Positions 16,701 to 26,230 are shown, numbered from the stretch's first letter. The stretch: DNA of 64,000 bases from Poindextera sp963719975 (GCA_963719975.1 CAVRED010000002.1:86834-150833); one strand, 5' to 3'. Made by a program: numbers and translations. Notes: a model not told the origin generated them from the sequence alone.

Positions 16701-16732
16701 GTGACTTATAGACACATTTTCCTTGACGTCAA
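16701..16732 (-). promoter_or_regulatory. xre promoter with overlapping operator
   Basis: On the minus strand TTGACG (reverse complement of 16727-16732) and TATAAG (16705-16710) are separated by 16 bp, a near-consensus vegetative promoter about 30 bp upstream of the xre ATG. The dyad at 16701-16715 (plus strand GTGACTTATAGACAC) covers the -10 and differs from the two downstream operators by a swapped base in one half-site. Confidence 0.7.
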
Positions 16733-16761
16733 ATGTGGCTATGTGGAACATTGAGTGAACG

Positions 16762-16956
16762 ATGCCTCAGTCCTCCCCCGCGTCCCACCCCGACATCCAA
16801 GACACCCCGCAAGCGATCAGCGCCGAAGACCGCGAGGCCGAGCGCCTCGAAGCCGAAGGTTGGCCCGTCCTCCGCGGCACGGCCGCTCAGCGCGATGCGC
16901 GCTTCGTGAAACAGCTGCTGCAGGCGCAGCTCGCGTTGGCCAGGAGCCGGCGATGA
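16762..16956 (+). CDS. Small phage-type hypothetical protein
   Basis: 64 residues. Acidic N-terminal half and a basic helical end (RDARFVKQLLQAQLALARSRR). No family is recognised. Its TGA overlaps the ATG of the next gene (ATGA), which indicates coupling. Position between Xre and terminase suggests phage origin. Confidence 0.5.
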   Translation: MPQSSPASHPDIQDTPQAISAEDREAERLEAEGWPVLRGTAAQRDARFVKQLLQAQLALARSRR

Positions 16957-17270
16957 GCGATGCGGCCGAAGACGCCGCGATCCGCGCCGCACTCAGCCTC
17001 TGGTTCGGCATCCCGCGCGGGTCGTGCACGGTGCTCTGCGCCCTCTATCGCGCCGAGGGGCGGCCGCTCACGGCCGCGGCGCTGGCGCGGCTCGCGATGA
17101 CGACGCGGAAAACGATCGTGAACCACCACCTGCATTGCCTTCGCCAATCGCTGGCCGACGAGGCGATCGATTTCGAGCCGGAGGCCGGGTACTGGCTGAC
17201 CCCCGCCGGCGTCGCCGAGTGCCGCGTGGCGCTGCGCCGTGTCGGCGAGGAGCTGAGGCGGGCGAGTTGA
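16953..17270 (+). CDS. Phage-type winged-helix-like protein upstream of terminase
   Basis: 105 residues from ATG 16953. The arrangement ALYRAEGRPLTAAALARLAMTTRKTIVNHHLHCLRQSL, then GYWLTPAGVAECR, reads as a helix-turn-helix with a winged end of the kind used in phage DNA-binding and small terminase-like proteins. I infer DNA binding; the small terminase role is only suggested by position. It overlaps the previous gene by four bases. Confidence 0.55.
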   Translation: MSDAAEDAAIRAALSLWFGIPRGSCTVLCALYRAEGRPLTAAALARLAMTTRKTIVNHHLHCLRQSLADEAIDFEPEAGYWLTPAGVAECRVALRRVGEELRRAS

Positions 17271-17342
17271 GCAAGCGCCGCAAGGCGGCCGCCTCCGGAG
17301 GGCTGCGCACGGGCCGACTTTGCCGATGTCAGCGACACGCCG

Positions 17343-18812
17343 ATGCAGCGAAGGCGAATGGGCAAGCCCGGCGAACTGACTTGGAGCCCGCAGGCTGGCC
17401 CGCAGCTGGAGTTCGTCTCATCCTCGGTCTTCGAAGTGGTCTACGGCGGCGCGCGCGGCGGCGGGAAGACCGACGCGAGCCTTGGCGACTTCGCGCTGCA
17501 CGCGCGGCTGTATGGCGCGGACGCCAAAGGATTGTTCGTTCGCCGCACGCGCGTCGCGCTCGGGCCGACGATCGAGCGGGCGCGACAGCTCTACGTGCCG
17601 CTGGGCGCCGAGTGGTTGCAACAGCGCTCGCTCTTCCGCTGGCCGAACGGCGCGGTGCTCTACTTCCGCCACCTGAACAGGGACGCCGACGCGGATGCCT
17701 ACCAGGGGCACGACTACACCCGCGTCTACGTCGAGGAGCTGACCCAGTTCCCCCACCCCTCGCCGGTGGACAAGCTGAAGGCGACGCTGCGCTCCGCCGC
17801 CGGGGTCCCGAGCGGCTTCCGCGCCACCTGCAATCCGGGCGGGCCAGGGCACACCTGGGTGAAGGCCCGCTACATCGACCCCGGCCCCTGGCGGGAGATC
17901 GAAGAGGTGTTCGAGAATCCTTTCGACGGACAGCCGATGCGCCTCAGCCGCCTGTTCATTCCGGCCAGGCTCACCGACAACCCAAAGCTCCTGGAGAACG
18001 ACCCGCTGTACGTGGCCAAGCTGCAGCAATCCGGCTCGGCGCAGCTGGTTCGGGCCTGGCTCGAGGGCGACTGGTCCATCGTCGAGGGCGCCTTCTTCGA
18101 CAACTGGTCGAGCGCACGCAACGTGGTCGAGCCGTTTGCGGTCCCCGCCGACTGGACGCGATTCCGCAGCCTCGACTGGGGCTCGGCGCGACCGTTCAGC
18201 GTCGGCTGGTGGGCCGTGGCGGGCGACGCCATGCGAGTCGGGCGGGTCGTGATCCCGCGCGGCGCGTTGGTGCGCTATCGCGAGTGGTACGGGCGAGGGG
18301 CGAAGCCAAACGAGGGACTGAAGATGACCGCCGAGGCGGTCGCACGCGGCATCCTCGAGCGGGAGGGGGGCGAGCGCATCGCGTACGGCGTCGCCGACCC
18401 GGCGATCTTCGCCTCCGACGGCGGGCCCTCGATCGGCGAGCGTATGTTCCGCGAGGGCCTCAGCTGGCGGCGCGCCGACAATGCGCGGGTGGCCAGAGGC
18501 GGGGCGATGGGCGGCTGGGATCAGATGCGCGCCCGCATCTCGGGCGACGCCGACGGGCCAGGCCTGGTGGTCTTCACCACATGCCTGGACTTCATTCGCA
18601 CGGTGCCAGTGCTGCAGCACGACGTCGCCCGGCCGGAGGACGTCGACACCAACGCCGAGGACCATGCGGCGGACGAGGCCCGCTACGCCTGCATGTCGCG
18701 GCCCTTCACCGCGGAACGCCCGCGCGCGGCGCCGGAGGCCAGGACGCTGAGCGACCTCACCTTTGACGAGGCCCTGGCGATCGACGCGCGGCGCGGCAGG
18801 GAGGAGGACTAG
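17343..18812 (+). CDS. Phage terminase large subunit
   Basis: 489 residues (an ATG at 17358 is an alternative start). The ATPase domain has Walker A GGARGGGKTD at about 35-44 and a Walker B-like RVYVEELTQF near 130, followed by CNPGGPGHTWVK, a coupling motif of terminases. The C-terminal nuclease part shows LDWGSARPF and YGVADPAIF, with acidic residues that would bind metal. The protein packages phage DNA into capsids. No portal or capsid genes follow; the next gene is a host-type amidotransferase, so this is a remnant. The frame is intact, which is notable for a remnant. Confidence 0.88.
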   Translation: MQRRRMGKPGELTWSPQAGPQLEFVSSSVFEVVYGGARGGGKTDASLGDFALHARLYGADAKGLFVRRTRVALGPTIERARQLYVPLGAEWLQQRSLFRWPNGAVLYFRHLNRDADADAYQGHDYTRVYVEELTQFPHPSPVDKLKATLRSAAGVPSGFRATCNPGGPGHTWVKARYIDPGPWREIEEVFENPFDGQPMRLSRLFIPARLTDNPKLLENDPLYVAKLQQSGSAQLVRAWLEGDWSIVEGAFFDNWSSARNVVEPFAVPADWTRFRSLDWGSARPFSVGWWAVAGDAMRVGRVVIPRGALVRYREWYGRGAKPNEGLKMTAEAVARGILEREGGERIAYGVADPAIFASDGGPSIGERMFREGLSWRRADNARVARGGAMGGWDQMRARISGDADGPGLVVFTTCLDFIRTVPVLQHDVARPEDVDTNAEDHAADEARYACMSRPFTAERPRAAPEARTLSDLTFDEALAIDARRGREED

Positions 18813-18866
18813 GGGCCGCGCGCGGTCTAGTGTTGACCTTCTTTTTCTTGTCCACGAGTTGTCCGC

Positions 18867-19575
18867 ATGACCATCGGCATTCTCGAGACCGGCCAGCCGC
18901 CGCGGTCGCTCCAGCCGCGTTTCGGCGCCTATCCGGCGATGTTCCAGACCTTGATCGGGCCCGAGCGGGACTACCGCGTCTTCGATGTCGCGGCCGGCGA
19001 GCTGCCCGATCCTGGCGTTCCTGTGCGAGGCCTATCTGGTGACCGGATCACCGGTCGGCGTCTACGACGACCTGCCGTGGATCGCGGCGCTGGGCGAATT
19101 CCTGCGGGCGGCGAAGGGCCGCTCGAAGCTGGTTGGGGTCTGTTTCGGCCACCAGATGATGGCCGAGGCCTTTGGCGGCAAGGCGATCAAGTCACCCAAG
19201 GGGCTGGCGATCGGCCTGCACGAGTATGCGCTTGCGACGAAGGAGCCGTGGATGGATTCCACAGCGCCCATCGCGGCGGCGGTGTCGCACCAGGACCAGG
19301 TCGTCGCGCTCCCGCCCGGCGCGCGGGCGGTGGGCGGCAGCGCCTTCACGCCGATGGGCGTCATCGCCTACGACGACCAGCCCGCGATCTCGATGCAGTG
19401 CCATCCGGAGTTCAGCCCGGCCTTCGCCAAGGCGCTGCTCGAGACGCGCTGGGCCGAGGCGCATCTGGGCGATCGGGCGAAGGTCGCAATCGCCGAGCTC
19501 GACCGTCCGAACGACCACGCCAGACTGGGCGGCTGGATACGCCGCTTCCTAGACGGCGAAGGCGGGGGCGTCTGA
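18867..19575 (+). CDS. Class I glutamine amidotransferase-like protein (one frameshift)
   Basis: About 235 residues from ATG 18867. The start MTIGILETGQPP is typical of GMP-synthase-like amidotransferases. A one-base break near 19014 joins it to FLCEAYLVTGSPVGVYDDLPWI. The nucleophile Cys is in LVGVCFGHQMMAEAFGG and the His in SMQCHPEFSP; the expected acidic partner follows at the E of PEF. Family members hydrolyse glutamine or gamma-glutamyl compounds. The 3' end overlaps the convergent DAHP synthase gene by 27 bp. Confidence 0.85.
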
Positions 19576-20628
19576 GAGCACGCGCCGGGCCTGGACCGCC
19601 TCGGCCAACGTCTCCAGCACCGCGACCGAGGTCTCCCAGTCGATGCAGGCGTCGGTGATCGATTGGCCGTAGGCCAGCGGCCGGCCGGCGACGAGGTCCT
19701 GCCGGCCGGCGGCGAGGTGGCTCTCGACCATCGCCCCCATGATGCGCCGCTCGCCGCCTTTGATCTGACGCGCGAGATCGGCGACGACGGCGGGCTGGTT
19801 CTCATGCCGCTTGGCGCTGTTGGCGTGGCTCGCATCGACCATCAGCCGCTCAGCCAGGCCGGCCTTGGCCAGCTCCGCGCAGGCCGCCGCCACCGATGCG
19901 GCGTCGTAGTTGGGCTTGGCGCCGCCGCGCAGCACGATGTGGGTGTCCTCGTTGCCGGTGGTCGTCGCGATGGCCGCGCGGCCCTCCTTGGTGACCGCAA
20001 GGAAATGGTGCGGACGGCTCGCCGCCAGCACCGCATCGACCGCGATCTTCACGTCGCCATTGGTGCCGTTCTTGAAGCCGACCGGGCAGGAGAGGCCCGA
20101 CGCCATCTCACGATGGATCTGGCTCTCGGTCGTGCGCGCCCCGATCGCGCCCCAGGCGACCAGGTCGGCGATGTACTGCGGCGTCGTCACGTCGAGGAAC
20201 TCGCAGGCCGCCGGCACGCCGAGCGCGGCGATGTCGATCAGCACCCGGCGCGCCAGCCGAAGGCCTTCGTTGATGCGGAAGCTGCCGTCCAGGCGCGGGT
20301 CGTTGATCAGCCCCTTCCAGCCCACCGTGGTGCGCGGCTTCTCGAAGTAGACCCGCATGATGATTTCGAGCGCGCCCGCGTGCCGCCGGCGTTCGGCGGC
20401 GAGGCGGCGCGCATAGTCGAGGGCTGCCGCCGGATCGTGGATCGAGCAAGGGCCGATGACGACGACGAGACGGTCGTCCTCGCCCATCAGGATGCGGTGC
20501 ACGGCGAGGCGCGCGGCCTCGACCTGCTCGGCGATGGTGACGCTGGCGGGCGCCTCTCCGACCACTTGGGCGGGGGGCGAGAGCATCTCGAGGCGCTCGA
20601 TGCGAAGGTCGTCGGTGGGGCGGGACAT
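19549..20628 (-). CDS. aroG: Class I DAHP synthase (first step of the shikimate pathway)
   Basis: 359 residues from ATG 20628. It condenses phosphoenolpyruvate and erythrose 4-phosphate to DAHP, feeding Phe, Tyr and Trp synthesis. Class I signatures are VIGPCSIHD, MRVYFEKPRTTVGWKGL, ACEFLDVTTPQY, GFKNGTNGD and MVDASHANS. The frame is intact. A leader peptide with six consecutive aromatic residues and an intrinsic terminator lie upstream on the same strand, so transcription is probably controlled by attenuation. The symbol aroG is used for the type I family; aroF or aroH cannot be told apart from sequence. Confidence 0.95.
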   Translation of the reverse strand: MSRPTDDLRIERLEMLSPPAQVVGEAPASVTIAEQVEAARLAVHRILMGEDDRLVVVIGPCSIHDPAAALDYARRLAAERRRHAGALEIIMRVYFEKPRTTVGWKGLINDPRLDGSFRINEGLRLARRVLIDIAALGVPAACEFLDVTTPQYIADLVAWGAIGARTTESQIHREMASGLSCPVGFKNGTNGDVKIAVDAVLAASRPHHFLAVTKEGRAAIATTTGNEDTHIVLRGGAKPNYDAASVAAACAELAKAGLAERLMVDASHANSAKRHENQPAVVADLARQIKGGERRIMGAMVESHLAAGRQDLVAGRPLAYGQSITDACIDWETSVAVLETLAEAVQARRVLSDAPAFAV

Positions 20629-20664
20629 GCAGGGCTGGCTCCGGGAGGCTTGGGACCGGCGGCC

Positions 20665-20694
20665 AAATGAAAAGCCGCCAGGATCCTGGCGGCT
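20665..20694 (-). terminator. Attenuator terminator in the DAHP synthase leader
   Basis: The perfect 22-base palindrome AGCCGCCAGGATCCTGGCGGCT is at 20673-20694. On the minus strand it runs straight into TTTTCATTT, so it has the stem and T-rich tail of an intrinsic terminator. It sits between the leader peptide stop (20721) and the DAHP synthase start (20628). A copy of its 3' arm, TCCTGGCG, is found in the leader reading frame at 20745-20752 and could pair with the 5' arm to prevent terminator formation. Confidence 0.85.
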
Positions 20695-20720
20695 GATGGA
20701 CGGTTCGGCTTGGGTTGGGC

Positions 20721-20804
20721 TTAGGCCGAGCGATCCTCCACCGGCGCCAGGAGCGTCGGGTTGCCGAAATACCAAAAGTAGAATTGGCGGGCGGCGAGGA
20801 TCAT
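20721..20804 (-). CDS. Aromatic leader peptide of the DAHP synthase attenuator
   Basis: 27 codons from ATG 20804 to TAA. The peptide begins MILAARQ and continues FYFWYF at residues 8-13: three Phe, two Tyr and one Trp in a row, then GNPTLLAPVEDRSA. Such clusters make translating ribosomes stall when the charged tRNAs run low. Codons 18-20 contain TCCTGGCG, identical to the 3' arm of the downstream terminator, so a stalled ribosome would leave this segment free to pair with the 5' arm. The upstream promoter would start RNA within a few bases of the ATG, as in leaderless trp leaders of alphaproteobacteria. Confidence 0.85.
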   Translation of the reverse strand: MILAARQFYFWYFGNPTLLAPVEDRSA

Positions 20805-20813
20805 CGGGCCGGC

Positions 20814-20842
20814 GCTATACAGGAGCCGCATCCGACCCGCAA
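20814..20842 (-). promoter_or_regulatory. Promoter of the DAHP synthase leader
   Basis: On the minus strand TTGCGG (reverse complement of 20837-20842) and TATAGC (20814-20819) are spaced by 17 bp. The start point would fall near 20807, about three bases before the leader ATG. No ribosome site precedes that ATG, so the leader is probably translated from a leaderless or nearly leaderless transcript. Confidence 0.6.
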
Positions 20843-20970
20843 GCCGACGGACAAGGCGCCCCGGTTTCCCCTGCGGAGGGTTCTGGTTGGCACGGAGTTC
20901 GCATCTCAGGCGAGTTGAGTCCCCGAACGGGAAACCGGGCGGGCCTCGGCATGTCGTCAGAGGAATTGAG

Positions 20971-21258
20971 ATGTCAGTCACCGTTCTGCCCACCCCCAAG
21001 CGCCGGGACACCACGCCGGCCGCGGAGTCGCTCGCCGAGACCATGCGGCGGTTGCGCGCCGAAGCGCAGGCGCACGCGCGCGAGCACAGCGCGATCCTCG
21101 CGACCGCCGTCGTGGAGCTCGAGGCCATCGCACAGGACATCGCCGGCGGCGGCGAAGCCTACCTGGGCGGCGTGCGCGAGACCGCGCGCCGGCTCGTGGC
21201 CGAGCTGGGCGCCGCGCGGATGCAGCTGGAGTCGCTGCTCAGCCGCACGCAGGTCTGA
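20971..21258 (+). CDS. Small coiled-coil hypothetical protein
   Basis: 95 residues from ATG 20971, with GAGGA seven bases upstream. After a basic N terminus (TPKRRDTTP) the rest is one long amphipathic helix region: LAETMRRLRAEAQAHAREHS, LEAIAQDIA, then ETARRLVAELGAARMQLESLL. There is no membrane span or signal peptide. A coiled-coil structural or regulatory role is inferred. No family name is known to me. Confidence 0.6.
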   Translation: MSVTVLPTPKRRDTTPAAESLAETMRRLRAEAQAHAREHSAILATAVVELEAIAQDIAGGGEAYLGGVRETARRLVAELGAARMQLESLLSRTQV

Positions 21259-21263
21259 GAGCG

Positions 21264-22722
21264 CTACCGGTTCAGGTAGATCGGGTTGCCGATCGCGAGC
21301 GTGCGCTCGCCGTCGGCGGAGCGGACGTCGGCGCGGATCCAATGGCGCGCGCCGTCGCCATGCAGGGTGAAGCTGAGCGTCTGATCCTCGTCCCCGATCA
21401 GCTCTTCGCCCAGGGCGATCTGGTGCTCACCGTCCATCACGACGTCGATGCGCGCGCCGGCCAGGCCTTCGACGTGAACGCTGAAGGCGACGGTCGCGCC
21501 TTTTGGCGCGGCGAGACTCTCGCCCATCATCGCGCGCGCCTCGCCGCATGAGCCGGCGAGCTCGAGCAGGATGTCGCCAGCGCCCTCGACGTCGATGAAC
21601 ACCCGCCCGGCGCGGATCGCGTCGAGAATGGCGCGCTCGGAGAGGGCCTCGGCGTAGACCACGGTGGTCGGGAAGGCGACGGCGGGGTGCTTGGCGGGAT
21701 CGGAGTCAGGCTGGTGGTTGTCGCTGCCGCCGATGGCGGTGGGCGAGAACCCCTCGTTCAGCCGCTGTTCCCAGAATGGGATGCCGGAGAACGGGCCGTC
21801 GGCCTTGCCGCCCTGCACGCGCACGGCGCCGCCGTTGACCACCTCGACCGCCGCCACACGGGCGTAGTCCGTGCCCTTCGCCGTCCACCCGCAACCCATG
21901 CAGAGCTCGTTCGAGGGCAGCGCCGGGTGGTTGACGATGAAGAGCCCGTGCTGGCGGTCGACGGCGTCCTGCAGGTCGCGGACGGTCGGCAGGTGGCGGC
22001 TGGTGAGGCGGAACTCGACGAAGCCGATGGCGCCCAGGACGCCGGCGTGGCCGCAGAAGGTGGTGATCTCGACGCCGGGGATGAGCAAGCAGGCGATCGA
22101 AGTGCGGCTGGAGCTCGCGCAGCGCGTGGTGGTGCGAGATGGCGTTGTGGTCGGTGACGGCGATGAAGTCGACGCCCTTGGCCGCCGCGGACTCGACGGT
22201 CTTGTAGACTGGCCCCGGCGAGCGCCCGCCCGACTGGCTCTGGACCGAGCCGTCCGAGTGGCAAGTGTGCATGTGCAGGTCGCCGCGATACCAGCGGGCG
22301 CCAACCTCCAGCGGCGCCGGCGCAAAGCTCGAGACCGCGGTCGCCTCGCCGCGGCCCAAGCGGATGGTCGCGACGTAGCGCGCCTCCCGGCCGGGCCGGA
22401 TATTGGGAACGCCGAGCAGCAGCGTCCAGCGGCCCGGGATGATGGGTCCTGGCAGGTAGGAGGGCGTGGCGTCGATGATGGAGACGGTGAAGGCCATCTT
22501 GTCGCCGCCGCTCCAGCCGCGGAAACGCTCAGGGTCCCAGAGGCCGAGGTCGATGACCGCCTTCTCCTCGCGGCCCGTGTAGGCGAACTCGACCGTGACG
22601 CGATCGATGCCGGCGGGAACGTCGAAGGGCAGCTCCTTGTAGGTCTCGTGGTCGGCGCGGGTGAGGACGCCCCGAAGGACAATGGTGTCGCTCACAACCG
22701 GCGCTTCGACGTCGATGGTCAT
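21264..22722 (-). CDS. CehA/McbA-type PHP-domain metallohydrolase (one frameshift)
   Basis: About 485 residues from ATG 22722. The N-terminal 155 residues form a beta-rich domain (VLRGVLTRADHETYKELPF, AFTVSIIDATPSYLPG). A PHP domain follows with its metal ligands: GDLHMHTCHSDG, VTDHNAISHHHAL, IPGVEITT, FCGHAG, IVNHPAL and GGSDNH. A one-base break near 22090 splits the PHP domain. The family includes carbaryl hydrolase and related phosphoesterases; substrate unknown. It follows a DUF2891 gene by 44 bp on the same strand, so they are probably one operon. Confidence 0.82.
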
Positions 22723-22766
22723 ATTGCGGCCTCCACCACGCGGGGACTCTGCTTTTCGTGTCTCTC

Positions 22767-23792
22767 TTACTGCAGGTCGTCCAACGCCAGGAGGGCGAAG
22801 GTGGCGAGCCAGTGTTCGCCCATGTAGTCGGCGGCGAGGTGGGGCAAGGCCGCTTGCAGGTGGCGCTCGGCGGCGGACGCTCAGGCCGGCCGGCAAAGCG
22901 CGGGCGCGGCGCAGCGCCAATCAGGCGGAAGCACCAGGCGCGGCTGAGATTGAGGCCGTCGAGGTGGGCGATCTGGCCGTCTGAGCGGTCGCTGACGGTG
23001 GCCGGCGCGAAGAGGGTCGCGGGCTCGCCGTCAGCCGAGCCGTGGCAGGAAGCGGGCGAGCCAGGGCGCGAAGTCCTCGCCGGGAGCAACTCGGCCATGC
23101 AGGCCGCCTCGACGAGCGCTGGCGAGAGGAAATCGTTGCCCGCTCGGCTCCCAGGCGGGGCAGTCGACGTCGGCGCCGTACCAGCGCAGGGCCGTCTGCG
23201 CACAGGAGCGCGCTGGCGAGGCCTGGCGTCCTCGGCGAGCGGCGCGTAGCGGGCGAAGAGGACGAGCGCGAAGGCCGTCGAGCCGTGCGTGCCGACGCGG
23301 ATCGGATAGGTCGCCTTCGGCAGCCAGGCGGCGAGCCGTCGCTCGAACGCGCGCGCGAGCGGGCGCAGCGCGGCGGCCCAGCGGCGGCCAGTCGGCGTCG
23401 TCGTGGGCTTCGAGCTCGGCCTGCAGCATCGAGAAGCCAGGCCCAGCCGTAGGGCCGCTCGAAGCTCGCCGCTCTCCGGGCGCGCGAGAAAGGCGAGCTC
23501 GCCGGCGACGTTGGTCGTCGGTGAAGGCGTGCGTCGAGCCAGGCGCGGATGGCGGCCGGCTTGACGGGAGCATCCGGCGCGCGCCGCAGCACGCGCGCCA
23601 GCAGCCAGTGGCTGTGCACGGCCGAATGCCAGTCGAAGCTGCCGTAGAAGATCGGGTGCAGCGCCCGCGGCCTGGCGAGGTCGCCCTCGGCCGGTGAGGA
23701 CCTGCCCGAGCTTGTTCGGGAACTCGCGCCCGACGTGGCCGAGCGCGATCCGCGCGAAGCGGTCGGCGAGCGAGGGCGTGAGACGTCTGCAT
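22767..23792 (-). CDS. DUF2891 family protein (several frameshifts)
   Basis: About 340 residues from ATG 23792 to TAA 22767. The blocks are DRFARIALGHVGREFPNK, FYGSFDWHSAVHSHWLL, GSFERPYGWAWLL, YPIRVGTHGSTAFAL, FLSPALVEAACMAELL, DGQIAHLDGLNLSRAWC and LAADYMGEHWLATFAL, all typical of DUF2891, an alpha/alpha-barrel family of unknown function. At least four one-base breaks divide them between frames. The conserved His, Glu and Trp positions suggest an enzyme acting on sugars or uronates (inference). First gene of the likely operon with the PHP protein. Confidence 0.78.
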
Positions 23793-23875
23793 CGATCAAC
23801 CTGAGGGCGCCCGGGACTCGGCGGCGCCCGATCGGGTGCTATAGGACGATCGCCGATGCTTTTCAGGGGTGTTCG

Positions 23876-25559
23876 ATGCGTTCCGCCGTTCTCGCCGCCG
23901 TCGCGGCCGTTCTCCTGCTCGCGCCCGCCGCGGTCGTCGCCCAAATGCGGGACCAAGGCCCTGACGCGAGCCTGCAGGCCCAGTCGCCGGCCGCCGCCCG
24001 CACCGGCGCGCCTCAGCCCGGCTCAGCCGACACCCATCCCGACCCGGCCTGCGATGCGCAGGCGGCTTCCCAACCGGACGCGCGCGCCGAGCGCGCCAAC
24101 TGCCGCAAGCTGACCGACGCGGAGATCGCCACCGCCCCGATCAACGAGGTCCGGGTGGTGAGCCGGCACCTCGCCCATATCGGCGGCCGCGAGATCCCCT
24201 ACACCGCCACGGCGGGAACGCTCACCTTGCGCGACGACGACGGCAAGCCGACGGCCAGCATGTTCTACGTCGCCTACACCACTGGCGATCCGCACCGCCC
24301 GGTGACCTTCCTCTACAATGGCGGCCCCGGGTCCTCGACGGTCTGGCTGCACATGGGCTCGGTGGGGCCGGTGCGTGTGCTGACCGACAGCCCCGAGCCC
24401 ACCCACAACGCGCCCTACCAACTGGTCGACAATCAGGACAGCCTGCTCGACAAGTCAGACCTAGTGTTCCTGGACGCGGTCGGGGCTGGGTTCTCGCGCC
24501 CCGTTGGCGACGCCAAGCTCAGGGCCTTCTGGGGCACCGACCAGGACATCGACGCCTTCGCGCGCGGGATCGAGCGGTGGCTGACGCTGAACGAACGCTG
24601 GAACGCGCCGAAGTTCATCTTCGGGGAGTCCTACGGAACCACCCGCTCGGCCGGCCTCTCCTACCGGCTGCAGCATGACGGGGTTCAGCTGAACGGCGTC
24701 GTCCTGCTCTCCTCGATCCTGAACTACGGCCGCCGCCAGCCGGGCTTCGACCAGGAGATGATCAACTACCTGCCGAGCTATGCGGCGGCGGCGGCCTATC
24801 ACCACAAGCTGGCCAATCCCCCGGGTGACTTGCACGCCTTCCTGGCCGAGGTGCGCGACTTCGCGCGCGGACCCTATGCCGAGGCCCTGGCCAAGGCGCA
24901 GGATCTTTCCGAGCCCGAGCGGCAGGCGATCGCCCAGAAGCTGGCCGGCTACATCGGCCTGCCGGTCGACTACATCATCGCCAGCGACCTGCGCATCGCG
25001 CCCGGGCCGTTTCCGCAAGGAGCTGCTGCGCGACCAGCGCCTGACGCTCGGCCGTTACGACGACCGCTTCACCGGCGAGGATGTCGACGCGGCCGGCGAG
25101 AATCCCGAGTTCGACCCCTCCGACACCGGCATCACCGGAGCCTTCGTCGCCGCCTTCCACGACTACGTGACGCGGGAGCTGGGATACGTGACCGATCTCT
25201 CCTATCGTCCGACCTACTACAGCGCCGGCATCGCCTGGGACTTCAACCACAAGGCAGGCGGCCTTGGCGGATCGAGCGGCGACAACGAGGCGGACGTGGC
25301 GCTCGACCTCTCGCAGGCGATGCGCGAGAACCCACACCTGCTGCTCTACTCGCTGAACGGCGTCTACGACCTGGCGACGCCGTTCTTCGGGACCGAGTAC
25401 GATCTCTCGCACATGCAGTTGGATCCGGCGCTGCGCGGCAATGTCCGCTTCGCCTACTACCCCTCCGGCCACATGGTCTACCTGAACCCGGAGGCGCTGC
25501 ACGCGATGAAGGCGGACCTCGCTCGTTTCTACGACGAAGCCGCGCCATCGGGCCGGTAG
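23876..25559 (+). CDS. S10-family serine carboxypeptidase (one frameshift)
   Basis: About 560 residues from ATG 23876. Residues 1-22 form a signal peptide. The S10 fold is shown by TFLYNGGPGSSTVWLH, the nucleophile block FIFGESYGTTRSAGL, the acid in LNGVYDLATPF and the catalytic His in YPSGHMVYLNPE. A one-base break near 25012 separates IASDLRIAPG from the RFRKELLRDQRLTLGRYD block. A periplasmic or secreted exopeptidase is expected. It is divergent from DUF2891. Confidence 0.87.
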
Positions 25560-25630
25560 GTGGAGGACTATTCGGCGCCGCGTGCGAGGGCTAGGCTCGG
25601 GGACCGCAAGCGACGGAAGGGGGCGGGCCG

Positions 25631-26206
25631 ATGTTCGACCTGGACGCATTCGTAGAGCAATGCCGCCAGCTGGCGCGCGACCCTCATGCGCCGAAGAAGG
25701 TGCTGGACCTGATGCGTGCGGTGGTCGCCGACCCGGCGGCGGTCAAGAAGGGCGTGCCGCCGCTCGCTCCCAACGTCGGGGTGCTGGACGAGCCGATCTT
25801 CCGCTCGAGCGAGCTTACCGTGCTCAATGTCACGCTGCGGCCGGGCGGCCTCAGCATCCCGCACGACCATCGCATGTGGGCGGTGATCGGCATCTATGAG
25901 GGGCGGGAGGCCAACACCTTCTACCGGCGCACCGCCCATGGGCTGGAAGTGGCCAACCAGCGCACGGTGGAAACGGGCGAGGCGATGCTGCTCGGGGCTG
26001 ATGTGGTCCATGCGATCGAGAATCCGCTCGCGTCCCCGACACTCGGGCTGCACGTCTACGGCGGCGATCTGCTGGGCGCCGAGCGCGGCATGTGGCGCTC
26101 CGAGGCGGACGACGAGACGCCCTACGAAGTCGCCCAGTTCTATGGCTGGAGCCGCGACCGGGCTTTGGCGCGGCGCGTGGCCGCCGGCCAGCCCGCAGCC
26201 GGCTGA
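25631..26206 (+). CDS. Cupin-fold protein of the cysteine dioxygenase-like group
   Basis: 191 residues. The metal-binding block is SIPHDHRMWAVIGIYEGREANTFYRR, with a further His in DVVHAIENP; this arrangement is that of thiol dioxygenase-like cupins that bind iron. The N-terminal helical 70 residues are also typical. The substrate is unknown; a thiol or other small metabolite is likely. It precedes a Gfo/Idh/MocA gene on the same strand by about 25 bp. Confidence 0.8.
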   Translation: MFDLDAFVEQCRQLARDPHAPKKVLDLMRAVVADPAAVKKGVPPLAPNVGVLDEPIFRSSELTVLNVTLRPGGLSIPHDHRMWAVIGIYEGREANTFYRRTAHGLEVANQRTVETGEAMLLGADVVHAIENPLASPTLGLHVYGGDLLGAERGMWRSEADDETPYEVAQFYGWSRDRALARRVAAGQPAAG

Positions 26207-26230
26207 GGCAGCCACGCGCCGGCCGGTCGT

